36,027 nt of DNA from Mycoemilia scoparia (taxonomy: Eukaryota; Kickxellomycota; Kickxellomycetes; Kickxellales; Kickxellaceae): the NCBI GenBank assembly GCA_027575805.1, contig JANBPU010000164.1:1-36027 (forward strand), given 5' to 3'. The notes below the pieces were generated by a model, which searched no databases, had not been told where the DNA came from, and was given only the letters and a program-made list of their open reading frames with translations. Position 1 is the first letter of the stretch, and every line of letters starts with the position of its first letter. The position numbers and the translations under genes are program-made. This document shows, piece by piece, positions 10,320 to 21,078 of this stretch.

Positions 10320-10875
10320 ATGATCCTCACAGCTGCTCGCACATCACTCCGCTCCAGAGTCCTTTCTCAGCTCGCTCGTGGTGGTGACCACCATGCTCCT
10401 AGCCCCAATGGCATGGTAAGCCCAATTAAATTCATTTTACTGGATTTAGGCGCGCTTGAAAGCGTATTATATATACACACACACCTTGATATTAATGTTG
10501 TTTTTCCTTAATAGCATCTCCCATTCAACACTCAGAAGCCCCACTTCAAATACACCTACTCTGCTTTTATGGCTCTTGGCATGGGTCTTCCCTTTGTTGG
10601 TAGGTTAAATCGACACCATTAAATTATTCAATTATAATATTGCTGCGAACCTAAACTTGTTGGATTCTAACCAAGTCTTTGTTGAAAATCACTATGTGTG
10701 TATATTTAAAAATTAGCTGCCTGGTGGCAACTGTGAGTATCAAAGTAGCCCTAAAATTATATTCTGGGTTTTCAATATCTCATGAAGCAGATCAATCTAT
10801 ATATCCTTCATATGACTAACAGCTTTTGTATTTTAACGTGTTTGAAATAGTCGCAAGGGTAATGGCTCCAGCTAG
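10320..10875 (+). CDS. COX8: Cytochrome c oxidase subunit Cox8/COX7C
   Basis: Small single-span subunit of respiratory complex IV in the mitochondrial inner membrane. Four exons: 10320-10415, 10515-10599, 10717-10732 and 10851-10875; 73 aa. The first 25-30 residues (MILTAARTSLRSRVLSQLAR) are a typical presequence: basic, Ser/Leu-rich, no acid. The mature part has LPFNTQKP, then the membrane segment FMALGMGLPFVAAWWQL, like yeast LSHFGFFAIGFAVPFVACYVQL, and a short matrix tail RKGNGSS. Exon 3 is only 16 nt. Reading past it would stop at once (TGA), so the spliced form with the RKG tail fits the family better. The ATG follows AAA and is preceded by an in-frame TTG that is unlikely to be used. 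Confidence 0.88.
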
Positions 10876-11772
10876 ATAAACCGCCGTCTATCCTGTAGAA
10901 GTACCTTTTGGTTTTTACCAACTAGATTAAGTAGAAATGTTTACATGAAAAATTACAAAACAAATGTTATAATCCTGACGAATCTATGTTGATAAATGGT
11001 TTTGTGCTCAACTTGTACAAATACACCAAAAGCATGATTATAATGCTGAGCGTCCACATATGGTTAAAGCTCACTTGCAATCGGTCCTGAAATAGTTCTG
11101 AAGTGTCCATATGGCTTTACCTCATAATAAAACTCACAAGCATACATTGATAGTGGGTATAATGCCAGTAATATATATTAGAATACCACTATTTCAAATT
11201 ATATATTTACTTTATATTACACTTTCATTTGTTAATAAAACTGTCACACATATACGACTACTTTAAAGCATTTGTATATATGTAGGGTTATCCACCAAAA
11301 GGGAACAGACAGATACTCTCACACATTCCCTGCAAACCAGCCCATCGTCCATACATTTTAGCCGGAGTCTCAGTGATGATTGGCTAGCACCCAAGGGAGT
11401 ATCCCAGTACCACCCTTTTAGAGGAGACTACTCTGCCATATAGAATACTTTGAACAAGCATAAGAGCAAGTTGAAGCTACCAATAGCTCTTGGTTCAGTT
11501 CATTTGTAGTCCGACCACAAACAGGGGTATCCAACAATTAATACTGCTACTAAAGAATATTCAGAATAAAACGCAGCTCAAGTATCTATAGTGTATCTCC
11601 ATTTTTGTTCAATACCTTGCGATTTTTTACCATATCCATGAAGTTTCTGATAAACTGTGATCATTTTGAGAGAATCATTATGTATTGCCAAGTCTGTTGT
11701 GTTGTAAGCTAAACTATGCCATACGTGCTAAGATATATTTATTTTAACATAAAAAGGGTGTTTATCAAGCTT
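10876..11772. other. Long gene-free stretch between COX8 and PAT1
   Basis: About 900 bp between the 3' ends of two convergent genes, unusually long for this window. Mostly AT-rich with no recognised gene. A more GC-balanced block at about 11287-11440 is open in one plus-strand frame (includes FSRSLSDDWLAPKGVSQYHP) and also in a minus-strand frame. I do not recognise either; decayed gene or RNA gene are both possible. Confidence 0.4.
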
Positions 11773-13963
11773 TTAAAGATTAAGAGTGGCAAGATCGAGG
11801 CCAAGCGCCTTAAGGAACAAATTGACATTGTTGGCAACACGGGTAGATGCTTCTGGTGGCAAGAAGCCTTTTGTTGCAAGGTTGGCGGCGTAAAGCACTT
11901 TCTCCTGGACCGCTTCGACAAGAACACGCTGCTGCTCTGGAGTTGCCCCAACTGCAAGCGAAGCGAGGAACTGCCATATGTAGGTATCGTTTCCAATACT
12001 CTGAGGTGATCGGCTAAGTGTTGATTGTGAGGGCAGGATTGAAGCAAACTGATGGGACAAGCGTTCAAATAGCAGGCTGTACAGCTCGTGGCTTCTGTAG
12101 ATCTCTTGAGGGTCAGTAGGGTGCGGTACAGGGCCGGCTTGTGGTAGGACTTGCCCGGCAACTTGCTGCTTGATGATTTCGATACGGCTAAGGAACATTG
12201 TCATTATCACCATACCTGGCTTTGTCTTGCATACCCAGCTAACATCATTGCGCTCCATGAACAAGGCAAGGAGCCCATTGATGATATAGAGAGGCGTTTC
12301 GGAGACATACACAATGATGGGCGGCATTAGCGCCTGCATGAAAACCTCTATTTGATCAGCACGCTTGGGATCAAGCGTTCCACCTGTACGGAAGGCTGAT
12401 CGGCCAGCACGGCATACATCCAGGCTCTCAAAGTTGGCAACAAGGGTAGTTAAGAGCGCCAGCATCCTCTCTGGGAGCAAGTAGTGGGCAACACGGGGAA
12501 TGATCTGCTTTCCCTTGGGAATAGACAGAAAGCGAACAAAAGGATGTGGGTGGACATCCATTAGAGGCTGCTTGACATCCAGGAGCTGCCACATCTCGTC
12601 CTGGTAACCTGTGAAAGCTTGACGCCATGACACAACATCTGGGTGCTCCTCTACCTGTGGCAGTTTTGGGCGGTCGCGGGTCATTTGCTCAAGTTTGAGA
12701 ACACAAGTGTAAACTTTTTCAATAACACGCAATACGTTGCGGCGGTCAGTCTCTGGTCGGCGGGCGTCGCGGGATATGCTATATGAATAGCCTCTTGTGG
12801 ATGGGGTTTTCTCACTGCCAACTTCGCTTGGGGGTTTTGGGGTCCCAGCTTGCCCGTGCGCTTCGCCAGTTCCATCAGGAACAGGTGATGGTGCGCTTTC
12901 TGGTCCTGGAGTACCCTGGCGGTTAACCTGAATCGCTTGTTTCGGATTACGTGAAGATGTAAGCGAGATCTTTCCCAAAACTCCTTCCAAGGTAACTTGA
13001 TTGTTTTTGGCTTTGTTTTTTGTTTCGTTGACCATACGCTGGACTTGTTGGTGCATCCTAGTTAAACCACCCTGAACATGCTTCCCACGGGAATTGGAGC
13101 TACCACTTCCAGAAACCGATGCCTGGCGTCCACGCATAAGCTGGTACATGTGGTTATAGAAATCTTCGCTAACCGGGTCGTCGACAACAAGCTGTGCTAT
13201 TTGGATACGAGTGATATTCTTTTTATCATAGTTGGTCATTATATTATTGTACTTGGCTTGTTCTGCACGTCTTCTTTCGCGCTGAGCCTTTCTCTGGGCC
13301 TTCAATTCCATCTTGGCCTTTCTCTTTTGTTCCTCTATGTTTTGGAGCATCTGTGCCTCGACTTCTTCAAGTGTCAATACCTTCTTTCCAGCATTGGTGG
13401 AGGATGTGGCTGCCTGGTTAGACTTGGCATCAAGCTGAGCTAGCAGGGATTTTGCACTCAGGTCGGCAGAGACATTGTCTAGTATCACCAAAATCATTAA
13501 CATTAGCAAAAAGGCAATGTTACTATATGATAGTTAGCTATTTGCCATCTCACTCAGTATAATGGCACGTCATTATTTGCCTATAGTTCTATTTCTATTA
13601 CCTGTAATTTCGTTTTGATGCATTAAGGTATTCTGATAAAAGTCAAAATCTCGGTCTATCATATTCCCATATGTTAGTAAAATATTCAAAGGCCAATTCA
13701 CACGTTTATCAAGCTAGATATTATTTGTTTTGGAGTTTTTAAAATGAATTTTCCTAGTTACCAATTTCACCAGCATCGTCAGCAAAAGTTTCGTCGTTGT
13801 AATTGTCCTCGGTTTCGTTTAGCTGCGCAGCAAGGTCGTCATTAGCTTCTAGCTGTTCATCCAAACCATTAAGCTCAGTTTCGGCTTCTTTTTGCTTTCG
13901 AAGCTGAGCTCGCTCACGAGCTATCAAATCATCGGGCAAAGAAAGATTGCCAAAAAATGACAT
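11773..13963 (-). CDS. PAT1: Pat1, mRNA decapping activator and P-body scaffold
   Basis: Bridges the Lsm1-7 ring, Dhh1 and the decapping enzyme in cytoplasmic mRNA decay. Three exons: 13963-13762, 13655-13602 and 13478-11773; 653 aa (budding yeast about 800). The start MSFFGNLSLPDD and the acidic motif YNDETFADD (about 54-62) are the Dhh1-binding N-terminal hallmark; the small 54-nt exon 2 adds RDFDFYQNT, also seen in the family. A charged helix follows (KAKMELKAQRKAQRERRR), then NITRIQIAQLVVDDP, a low-complexity Ser/Pro/Gly stretch, and the C-terminal alpha-helical Pat-C domain with HPHPFVRFLSIPKGKQIIPR. Divergent from PSF2. The in-frame methionines just upstream of exon 3 lie in intron 2 and are not starts. 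Confidence 0.94.
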
Positions 13964-14573
13964 TTCTTTGGGAGGTGCGTAATAAATGCTGATTGGAGCA
14001 CAGAAAAATGTCAAATGTTGAATAAAAAGCAAGTGGAAATTATCCTTCAGGCTTTCAAATAGTATAGGGAAAACATCCCTGCAGGGAACCCTAATATAAT
14101 CAGATGATCAAAGTTACACTAATATACTTGTCCCCAAATTACCTAAAGTGCGGCAAGAATGAAGCAAAAAAACTATGGCTTTTGTACTAATGTTGATATT
14201 GAACTAGAACTGTATGATTGTAAATATCGAATGTGTTATTGTCATCTACAGGCATTTATAAAACCATATGGGCGATTATTGTTGAAGGGTGAAAGTTTAC
14301 TAGTAAAACTGGACATTCATTTGGCTGTGACTGTCCGTATAATCATTACCCATATAGCTTTTTTAATGACTTTCAAACACAGAGTTGAGTTAGCAATCTC
14401 TGATTCGTGACAGTTGAGGGTACATTATCATTTTTGCTAGGAAGCTTGAAAACCAAAATAAGGTTTCCCCATAATATTGGCTAAACAAATCAACTTGTTA
14501 GAGTGACAAAAAGCAAATACCACAGTCATGAAACCTTTGTACAATATATATCTCTTAATAAAAAAGGACACAG
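13964..14573. other. Divergent region between PAT1 and PSF2
   Basis: 610 bp, AT-rich. Contains copy B of the inverted-repeat element (14264-14357). The 83-codon open frame 14159-14410 runs through that repeat and has no family resemblance. TATATATC at about 14546 precedes PSF2 by some 30 nt. Confidence 0.5.
14264..14357 (+). mobile_element. MITE-like element copy B, intergenic
   Basis: About 94 bp from CCATATGGGCGATTATTGTTG to CATTACCCATATAG, whose ends are inverted repeats. Bases 14282-14347 match the left two thirds of copy C, including the palindrome TTTACTAGTAAA. The inner right part is shortened. No coding capacity. Confidence 0.75.
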
Positions 14574-15730
14574 ATGGCATTGAGCGCTCACCAGAAGATA
14601 GCATTTACACCAGCAGAGCTCCAGTTTCTTGCTGAGAATGAACCAATAACAATTGTACCAACAAGACATATAGAAAAGCTCGAACTGATCAGTGTAAGTC
14701 CCTGAGAATGAAAAGGTGTACTGATGATAGTGTCATTATGTCAATGTCGACCTTTTCTATTCATAGGGATCCTATGGACCATTTAACCCACCAAGAAAAG
14801 CTCAGGTGCCCCTGTGGTTGGCAGCAATGCTTAAGTCATCCAGTTATTGCCGAATAGTCCCACCCAGCTGGATGGATTCGGGTAAGCAAAATTCATTTAC
14901 GACATAAAAAACCGACAATTCATGAGCCACCTATTTATGTATGAACATTAAGCAATGAGAGCTCGAGAAGGGTTTTTGCGCAGCACAATGTAAATTCTTG
15001 ACCTAGGATGACAAAGCGTTTAGTAAGAGCGTATTGAAAATTGCACTAACAGAGTATAAACTGTTTGTTAGAGAATCTTGAAAAAATATGCAACAGCGAG
15101 GAGCAACCAGAGTCGAGATTCAGTAATCTACCTCCATACTATATCATTGTGGCAAGCATCCTTTTTGAGTGGTGAGTGTCCAAATGGGTAATAATTTTTG
15201 AAGGGTGAAAGTTTACTAGTAAAACTGGACATCCATTTGGCTGTGATTCCCCTATAATCACTGGCCACCAAAATTCACCCTTCAAAAATTATGATCCAAA
15301 TCATTTGCTCATGTGTGATGTATTTATTATACTAAAGCTTTCTGCATGAAAATCTACAATAGCGCAGAGGACGATATACCTGAGGCACAGTCCATCAGAA
15401 GACTATTGCAAGATGTTGGGGAAATACGGCAGGGGAAAGTCAGGGAAGGTTTAAAGTACCTTAACCCTGCCCAACTTCAGGTAACTAAGCAGCATATGAC
15501 TCCATGGAATCGTTTCTTCGCCTATAATGTTTTCCTAAAGCAAACAATATTGTGAAATGACGAAATAGATGGACAACCTTTCTATGGCAGAGATCAACCA
15601 GATACGGCCGCTATTCAAAGGTGCATTCAACATGCTGTCAAGTCTGGCTGACCTAAAAAGGCAAGCACCGTTTGAAGCTGATGAGTCGCAATATTCCCAA
15701 ATGAATACCAATTCCTCTCTAATGCATTAG
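14574..15730 (+). CDS. PSF2: GINS complex subunit Psf2
   Basis: One of four GINS proteins that join Cdc45 and Mcm2-7 in the CMG replicative helicase. Five exons: 14574-14693, 14767-14881, 15072-15171, 15363-15480 and 15569-15730; 204 aa, typical for Psf2. The N-terminal beta domain reads FTPAELQFLAENEPITIVPT then GSYGPFNPPRKAQVPLWLA and IVPPSWMDSENLEKI. The alpha-helical A domain follows with LPPYYIIVASILFE, DDIPEAQSIRRLLQDV, and the conserved MDNLSMAEINQIRPLF. The tail after KRQAPF is poorly conserved in the family. Introns 2 and 3 are about twice the local average (190 and 191 nt); intron 3 is mostly a transposon-like element. Convergent with RUD3, 118 bp apart. Confidence 0.95.
15180..15307 (+). 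mobile_element. MITE-like element copy C, fills PSF2 intron 3
   Basis: The best-preserved copy. A 19-bp inverted repeat ATAATTTTTGAAGGGTGAA is perfect at 15191-15209 and, reversed, at 15274-15292. Outside it the similarity goes on to CCAAATGG on the left and CATTTG on the right, about 128 bp in all. TCCAAAT occurs directly on both sides (15179-15185, 15295-15301). It starts 8 nt after the intron donor GTGAGT at 15172. Confidence 0.85.
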
Positions 15731-15829
15731 CATCCATACAAAGGCATTTTCAGTGTTGACTATCAAAAGCTAGTATACAGGGTTTTGAATGCTTGAAATG
15801 TGTTGTACATTTATAATATGATTCATTAA

Positions 15830-15835
15830 AATAAA
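15830..15835 (+). terminator. Polyadenylation signal of PSF2 (AATAAA)
   Basis: Hexamer 100 nt after the PSF2 stop and 14 nt before the RUD3 stop on the other strand. Confidence 0.45.
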
Positions 15836-15848
15836 ACAGCCCCTTTTA

Positions 15849-18072
15849 TCATGTGTTTTGTTTGTCTGATTCTCTGGAGGCTTTAGAGGATTCCCTCAAA
15901 AGGAATGATATCCACATATCGCTGAAGGATTCCTTTATCTCAATGTCATATTCTGGCCCGTCCGGCGTTTTCTTTCTTCCTCGCTCAGGAATGGGCTTCC
16001 CTGCCTTCCTGACCAATCCAACCTATAAAGGATGTGCATATAAAAAATGCTTTCTTGATATACCTTCTATTTCCACAAATAGGTCAAGAGTCTGTTAAGT
16101 ATAGATCTGATCTACAACTGACCTTTTGCTGTTGTTCCTCAGAAAATTGGAGGATACTAGACATTAGCTGGAGAATCTCATATCTTTTACTATCACCATA
16201 TGGCAAGGCCAAGAAACTAACGACCAAATTTGTGATGACTCGCTTATCCAGATTGAAGTCGTTGCTTTCCTCTCGCAGTCTCCTCATACTCTCATTCAGG
16301 TGCTCCTTAAGAACTAGGGCTTCATGGCGGAGCCTTCCGACTTCGACGCTTTGGTCCTCACTTTGCTTCTTTGACTTGTAGAATGTAGTCTCTAATGTTT
16401 TGAGCCTGGCAAGTTCTTCTTCGTAGCTGCTTGCTTTATTTTTCCATTGCTCAGCCAGCGCATTGCTTGAGTCGAGCTCTTTTGCTAGTTTGTTCACCTG
16501 CATGCTGACTTCTAAATCTTTTTTTTGTTGTAGCTCTTCAAGTGCGCTTTGCAAATTCTGGACTGTTTGCGCATGCATCTCACGGTCTTCCTCCCACTTG
16601 GCTCCATTGTTCAGCGACTCGTTAAGATCGTCTCGAAGAATCTCCATCTGTTCTTCCAAAAGATCCCTTTCATGCTGGAGTCTTCCAAGCTTCTCTTCTA
16701 AATCGCCTACAAGCTCCTCTAGTCGATTGATTTCCTGGTCGCTATATGCCTGCAGCTGCTCAAGTTGTTCATTGGCCTCTTCAAGGCTTACGCGCATTGT
16801 TGACAGTGCATCCTGCTTATTCTCCAGTGATGAATGAAGACTGGCGTTCTCTTCTCGAAGAACCTTCAGTTCGTGTGATTCGCCCCTCATCTTTGCCGAA
16901 AGGGTATCCTTCATGTTTCCAAGCTTGTCAAGCAGTTGGTCATACTCCTTCTCCAATGATTGGTACTCATTACATTTAGCATCTAATTTCGTTCTAAGCT
17001 CTTTAGCTACATGCAAAAGAAATATTGTTAATATTATTATGATTATATTTTTTTAAAATGTTATATAACATACCTTGATCATTAGCACGACTCAGTTCAG
17101 ATATCTCCTGCTCAAGTCTAACCTTTTCATCCATGATTTTATTGAACTTAGATTTTGCTTCTTTAAATGATGTTATAATATGTCCATCAATGCCTTTAGG
17201 AATTTCCGAGTTTGAGATATCCTTCAAGAACTCCACAATAGCCATAATTGTTTTATTGTCGACTATATGATCCAACCATTTATATTAGCACCCCCAGATT
17301 TACATAGTGTTGATATTAAAGTATGATGTCCAAGCAACTTACTTGTTGATTTTTCCATGAGCCTTTCGTTTTCCTTTTGACATTCTTCAAGACACTCTAA
17401 ATATAGAAAGTTGTCGAGTTCAGCTCAAAGATAGGATCAGAAAGTACATAAAATAGCGATATGCTTACCGCTCATTTCAGCTAGCTGGTTATTAAGGTTG
17501 GCAGCATCTATATCGGACTTTTTATTGCTAGCCTCGACGCTCTTCAACAAATCTAGCTTAGTTTTGACATGTTCTTGAAGAGAATATATATCGTTAATGG
17601 TTAGTGATGATGAATCTGAAATTCCTGCTCCGCTTAAGTCGGATGTAGTCTTGACAAAGGCAATAGCGCTTTCATACAGTGCTTTATCAACACTCAAATT
17701 CATATCGGACTCAGTATCTTTGGCTTTTTCACTGCTTTTCAGACTCTCCTCTAGTTCGACAATCCTTGCTTTTAGTGCTTCATTCTGCTTCTTTATATCT
17801 TCGAGACCATCCACCACAACTCGTTCTTTATCTTTAGTCTCGTTAGAGGTCTCCTTACTTTGATCCAGCTTGATACTTTCTATGTCCTTCTTGAGACTTT
17901 CAATTGTACTTTTCATCTCTGCATTTTCGTCCTCTTTCTTATCAGACAATGATGTCAATCGATCAACCTCTGTTTCCAACCTTTGGTTGTCTTTGGCCAG
18001 CTTTTTAAGATACTCGCCAGCGGTTTTGAGCTGGGACTTTAAAGATAGAATACGGGGGTCCTCATCCGACAT
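15849..18072 (-). CDS. RUD3: Rud3/GMAP-210 golgin with GRAB domain
   Basis: Coiled-coil tether of the cis-Golgi, recruited by Arf1 through its C-terminal GRAB domain. Five exons: 18072-17469, 17396-17343, 17262-17074, 17006-16123 and 16022-15849; 634 aa. Nearly the whole protein is charged heptad coiled coil without Cys-rich or catalytic motifs. The GRAB domain (about 534-585) reads DKRVITNLVVSFLALPYGD, KRYEILQLMSSILQF and, across the last intron, QQKVGLVRK; the extreme C-terminus ESFSDMWISFLL also fits Rud3. The start MSDEDPRIL at 18072 was preferred over an in-frame ATG further upstream because that stretch is AT-rich and lacks coiled-coil character. The antisense serine-rich frame is only the shadow of the coiled coil. 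Confidence 0.93.
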
Positions 18073-18782
18073 TATTGTAGAGTATAGATCAATATAGTTA
18101 TTGTTATGCGTATTTGGAAATGCACAGTGAATTAATAGCTTAGCAATTGTATTAAAGCTAGACTCTGACAATTAATAACCTTGCAATGCTTCAATATTAA
18201 GGCTTCTTATGGTCGGAATCTTATAGACAAATGAGTAGATGTCGACCCTTAGAGCAAAGAAATTTGTCCAAAAGCGCAGGTAGTTCAGTCATAAACCAAG
18301 TAATCGACAATGTTATTACAAGTATGTACCGGATCAAGTGCTCTTTTGGGAAAGAGCCATATATCAAGAATGCTGTTGTTATGGGTCAAAGAAGATGGTT
18401 TTTGGCCAAATCAATTGCTTTTAAAATTCTTGATTATGTAGACAGTACGACTGTTGGGTTCTTATCCTGAAACATTAAGGCATCGGTGGTATTCCTAAAT
18501 AAGTCCATCAAATAAAAATATACTTGAAGTCCATCACGATTAAACATTTTATTCTCCTGGAAGGAAGCTATATGGTACATACACTGAAGTATTTTTAAAA
18601 TACACAAACCTTGGTTGAAAAGATTCTAACCCATAATTACAAAAAGCTATTATACCCATGTCCTATTCTTTGAATCAAAGGATTATGTAATGACCAAACT
18701 TCACTTGATATCAACACATCCTGTATTGCCCATATACTTAGCCTCTGGAAACCCGTCTTTAATAATGTCATAGATCCTAGCC
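18073..18782. other. Divergent region between RUD3 and MDM31
   Basis: 710 bp. It includes the unassigned open frame 18231-18470 (plus) and the 3' part of a minus-strand open frame 18701-18859, listed separately. The 230 bp between them is AT-rich with nothing recognised. Confidence 0.5.
18231..18470 (+). CDS. Unassigned open reading frame, 79 aa
   Basis: Not recognised. ATG to TGA without a break, longer than most chance frames in this AT-rich spacer. The product is basic, with two possible amphipathic helices (SSVINQVIDNVITSMYRI and WFLAKSIAFKILDYVD) and no signal peptide, zinc or nucleotide motif. A good donor (CAA|GTATGT at 18317) could remove about 50 nt and still stay open, so an intron is possible but would be shorter than any other here. 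Could be a small gene, a decayed one, or RUD3 upstream sequence. Confidence 0.3.
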   Translation: MSRCRPLEQRNLSKSAGSSVINQVIDNVITSMYRIKCSFGKEPYIKNAVVMGQRRWFLAKSIAFKILDYVDSTTVGFLS

Positions 18783-18859
18783 ATGTCCTTTGCAAGATTG
18801 GTGTTAGGAAAGCGGTCCTTTCTAAGCCTAATAAAGGCCATCAGGCCATATCGGGGCAT
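18701..18859 (-). other. Unassigned minus-strand open frame overlapping the MDM31 start, 52 aa
   Basis: ATG at 18859, TGA at 18701, with a good acceptor-like CCGTGATTTAG just upstream. The product looks protein-like (FIRLRKDRFPNTNLAKDMAR, IYDIIKDGFPEAKYMGN) but matches no family I can name. It overlaps the first 77 nt of MDM31 on the opposite strand. Either it is chance or MDM31 begins further downstream. Confidence 0.2.
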
Positions 18860-21078
18860 CGAACTAAATCACGGCCAAGGAAATACCAAAGATATGATGG
18901 CATGTTTGCACACTTTATCAAGATCGTGCCACAATGCTCCACCCACTTTGCGACCTAAACAGCATCTGGCTGAACAACGTTACCAATACAAAAATTTGAA
19001 ATTCCAAAGATCAGCGATACTAAGGCGGGTGTTCTTAGAATTAAACAACCCATTCAAAAGAGTATTCAAGGCCTTCTACACAAATCCTACAAGCATATGG
19101 CCAAAAACACCGCAAAATGCGCAAGATAGCCAACCTCAAAAGGATTGTCAGTGTGGAAACAACCCAGAACAGATAAAAATTGAAGCTCCAAAAAACCATG
19201 CCCCGCCACAGAAGCTATTAATGGCACCTCCCCAATCAGGCTGGGCATCCAATCTCCCCAATAAACAGGAACTACTGGACGGCCTCCATGGCTTTTTCCC
19301 TCGGCTCAAGGTCCATCTACGATGGCTATTAAAGGGTGCTTCCATTAGCCGACCATGGACTATTGACGATATTTTCGCTTTAATATCCTGGGTGATTATG
19401 TCACATGCAATGATGCTTTTAATAGCAACAACGACATTTGTATCGGTTGTTGTGTGGTTATTGAACAGTCTTCAATTTCAAAGATGGCTTTCGAAAAAAA
19501 TGAGTCAATGGGTGTCGCAAATGGTCGGGATTTCTGTTGAGTTTGATTCAGGAATATCCCCAAGCTGGCGCCAAGGAACTATCTGCTTTTATAATGTCAA
19601 GATAAAGTGCGGTCCAGAGCATGGCCTCCCTATTAAATCAGAAGGTAGCACAAAATTTGAGCCAAGCGATGAGAGCCCTTCTACTATAGTTACTAATCTA
19701 GACCACCCAAGCTCTGAAAGAGATACGAATTTCACCTATTATGATATATCAATAAACCAGCTCCAGATAACGCTTTCTCTGTGGCGCTGGCTAGACGGCA
19801 AAGGACTTGTAAAGGATTGTTCAGTTAAGGGGGTTCGTGGAATCATAGACCGCCGCCATGTTTGGTGGGATCCTAACATTGAATACAACCCGGCAGAAGA
19901 GAGATCCAAGCATAGGCCTGGCGCCTTTGAGTTTGAGACGTTTGAGGCTGAAGACTGCTTTGTGACTTTACTCAACATTGACAATTTTAGACCGTTTACC
20001 ATTTCGATATATTCCGCCAGCCTTCCACAACTTAGGCAGCAGTGGTTCATGTATGATGTTCTGGCAGCAAATTCTATTGTTGGAATGTATGACCAAAGCT
20101 TATTTAGTGTTCATCGCACTCACCAAAGAGGTCGAGCCGATGACAATACTCAACCAAAGCGTAGCAAGGTAAATGTTTGGTTGATTAGCACTAAATTGGC
20201 TATACCTCAATTGCTACCATTTTACTAACCATGCATTTTTTCATGAATAGACCCATATGCAGATTGATAACTTGAACATCGACCACATTAATGAGGGTGC
20301 AGAAGGCCCAATAGGATGGCTTACCTCAGGCAAAGTCAGTGTATCTGCTGTAGTAATATTTCCAGAAGAGAGGCAAGGGAATACAACAGAAACAATAAAA
20401 CACCTGGTGAACCACCTCACGGATTCCGTCGATGCTGTTATTCTCCCAAGCAAACCAGATTGGGCAGACCCGCAATCATCCAACAATCCTATAATACGCA
20501 TTCTTAGGGGCGCCAACCTATTGGATACGCCATTATCCAAACATCTCCGCAAACGCCTAATGGATCGCAATGAGTATGAAACGCAAAAAAGGCTTGAACA
20601 GCACGAGAATGCATCCTCGCAGCGCAAACACTCCATAGAAGCTAGCCCTGATAGCCTCACAATTGACCTTAATGTGTCCCTCAATGACATTCGCGCCTCA
20701 GTTCCCCTTCGGACTCCCCACCTCAGCTATCTCTCATCTACGGTGCTAATCAGGCCAATTGTCGGGTACATGAATAGCCACCGTACCTCGCTGCCTATAC
20801 GATGCCGCTTGCGCCTTGATCATGGTGACTTCAATGGGGCATGGAATCTATATGACTCTGGCATATCATACCTAACATACCAAGGTATGGGCGAGGCATT
20901 TGTTCGGCTAGTGAAAGACGAACAAGAGCGAAATCGCCGCCTAAAGCTCATAGGATGGTGGAGTCTTGGAACTCTTGCCAAGGAGATTGTCAACTTATTT
21001 GAATATATCACTGGGGAGAGAGATTTCTGGCATTATATCGGTATTAGCGAGAACTCAGCATCAGGATATCTGTGTTGA
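18783..21078 (+). CDS. MDM31: Mdm31/Mdm32-family mitochondrial inner-membrane protein
   Basis: Fungal inner-membrane protein needed for mitochondrial shape and inheritance and for cardiolipin and phosphatidylethanolamine balance. Two exons, 18783-20168 and 20251-21078; 737 aa, longer than yeast Mdm31 (579) because of a long N-terminal part. The start MSFARLVLGKRSFLSLIKAI is a good presequence. The core starts with SRPWTIDDIFALISW, a membrane span at about 198-227, then VGISVEFDSGISPSWRQGTI, TLSLWRWLDGKGLVKD, GVRGIIDRRHVWW, FEAEDCFVTLLNIDNFRPF, LPQLRQQWFMYDVLAANSIV and, after the intron, IDNLNIDHINEGAEGPIGW. I cannot tell Mdm31 from Mdm32 by eye. An antisense frame overlaps the first 77 nt, so a later start is possible. 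Convergent with the importin gene. Confidence 0.9.

Noticed and set aside
13078..13443. Plus-strand frame of 121 codons inside PAT1
   Set aside because: Antisense shadow of the conserved PAT1 coding region.
14159..14410. 83-codon plus-strand frame upstream of PSF2
   Set aside because: It runs through repeat copy B and shows no family or codon bias.
16463..16837. Plus-strand Ser/Cys-rich frame of 124 codons
   Set aside because: Antisense shadow of the RUD3 coiled coil.
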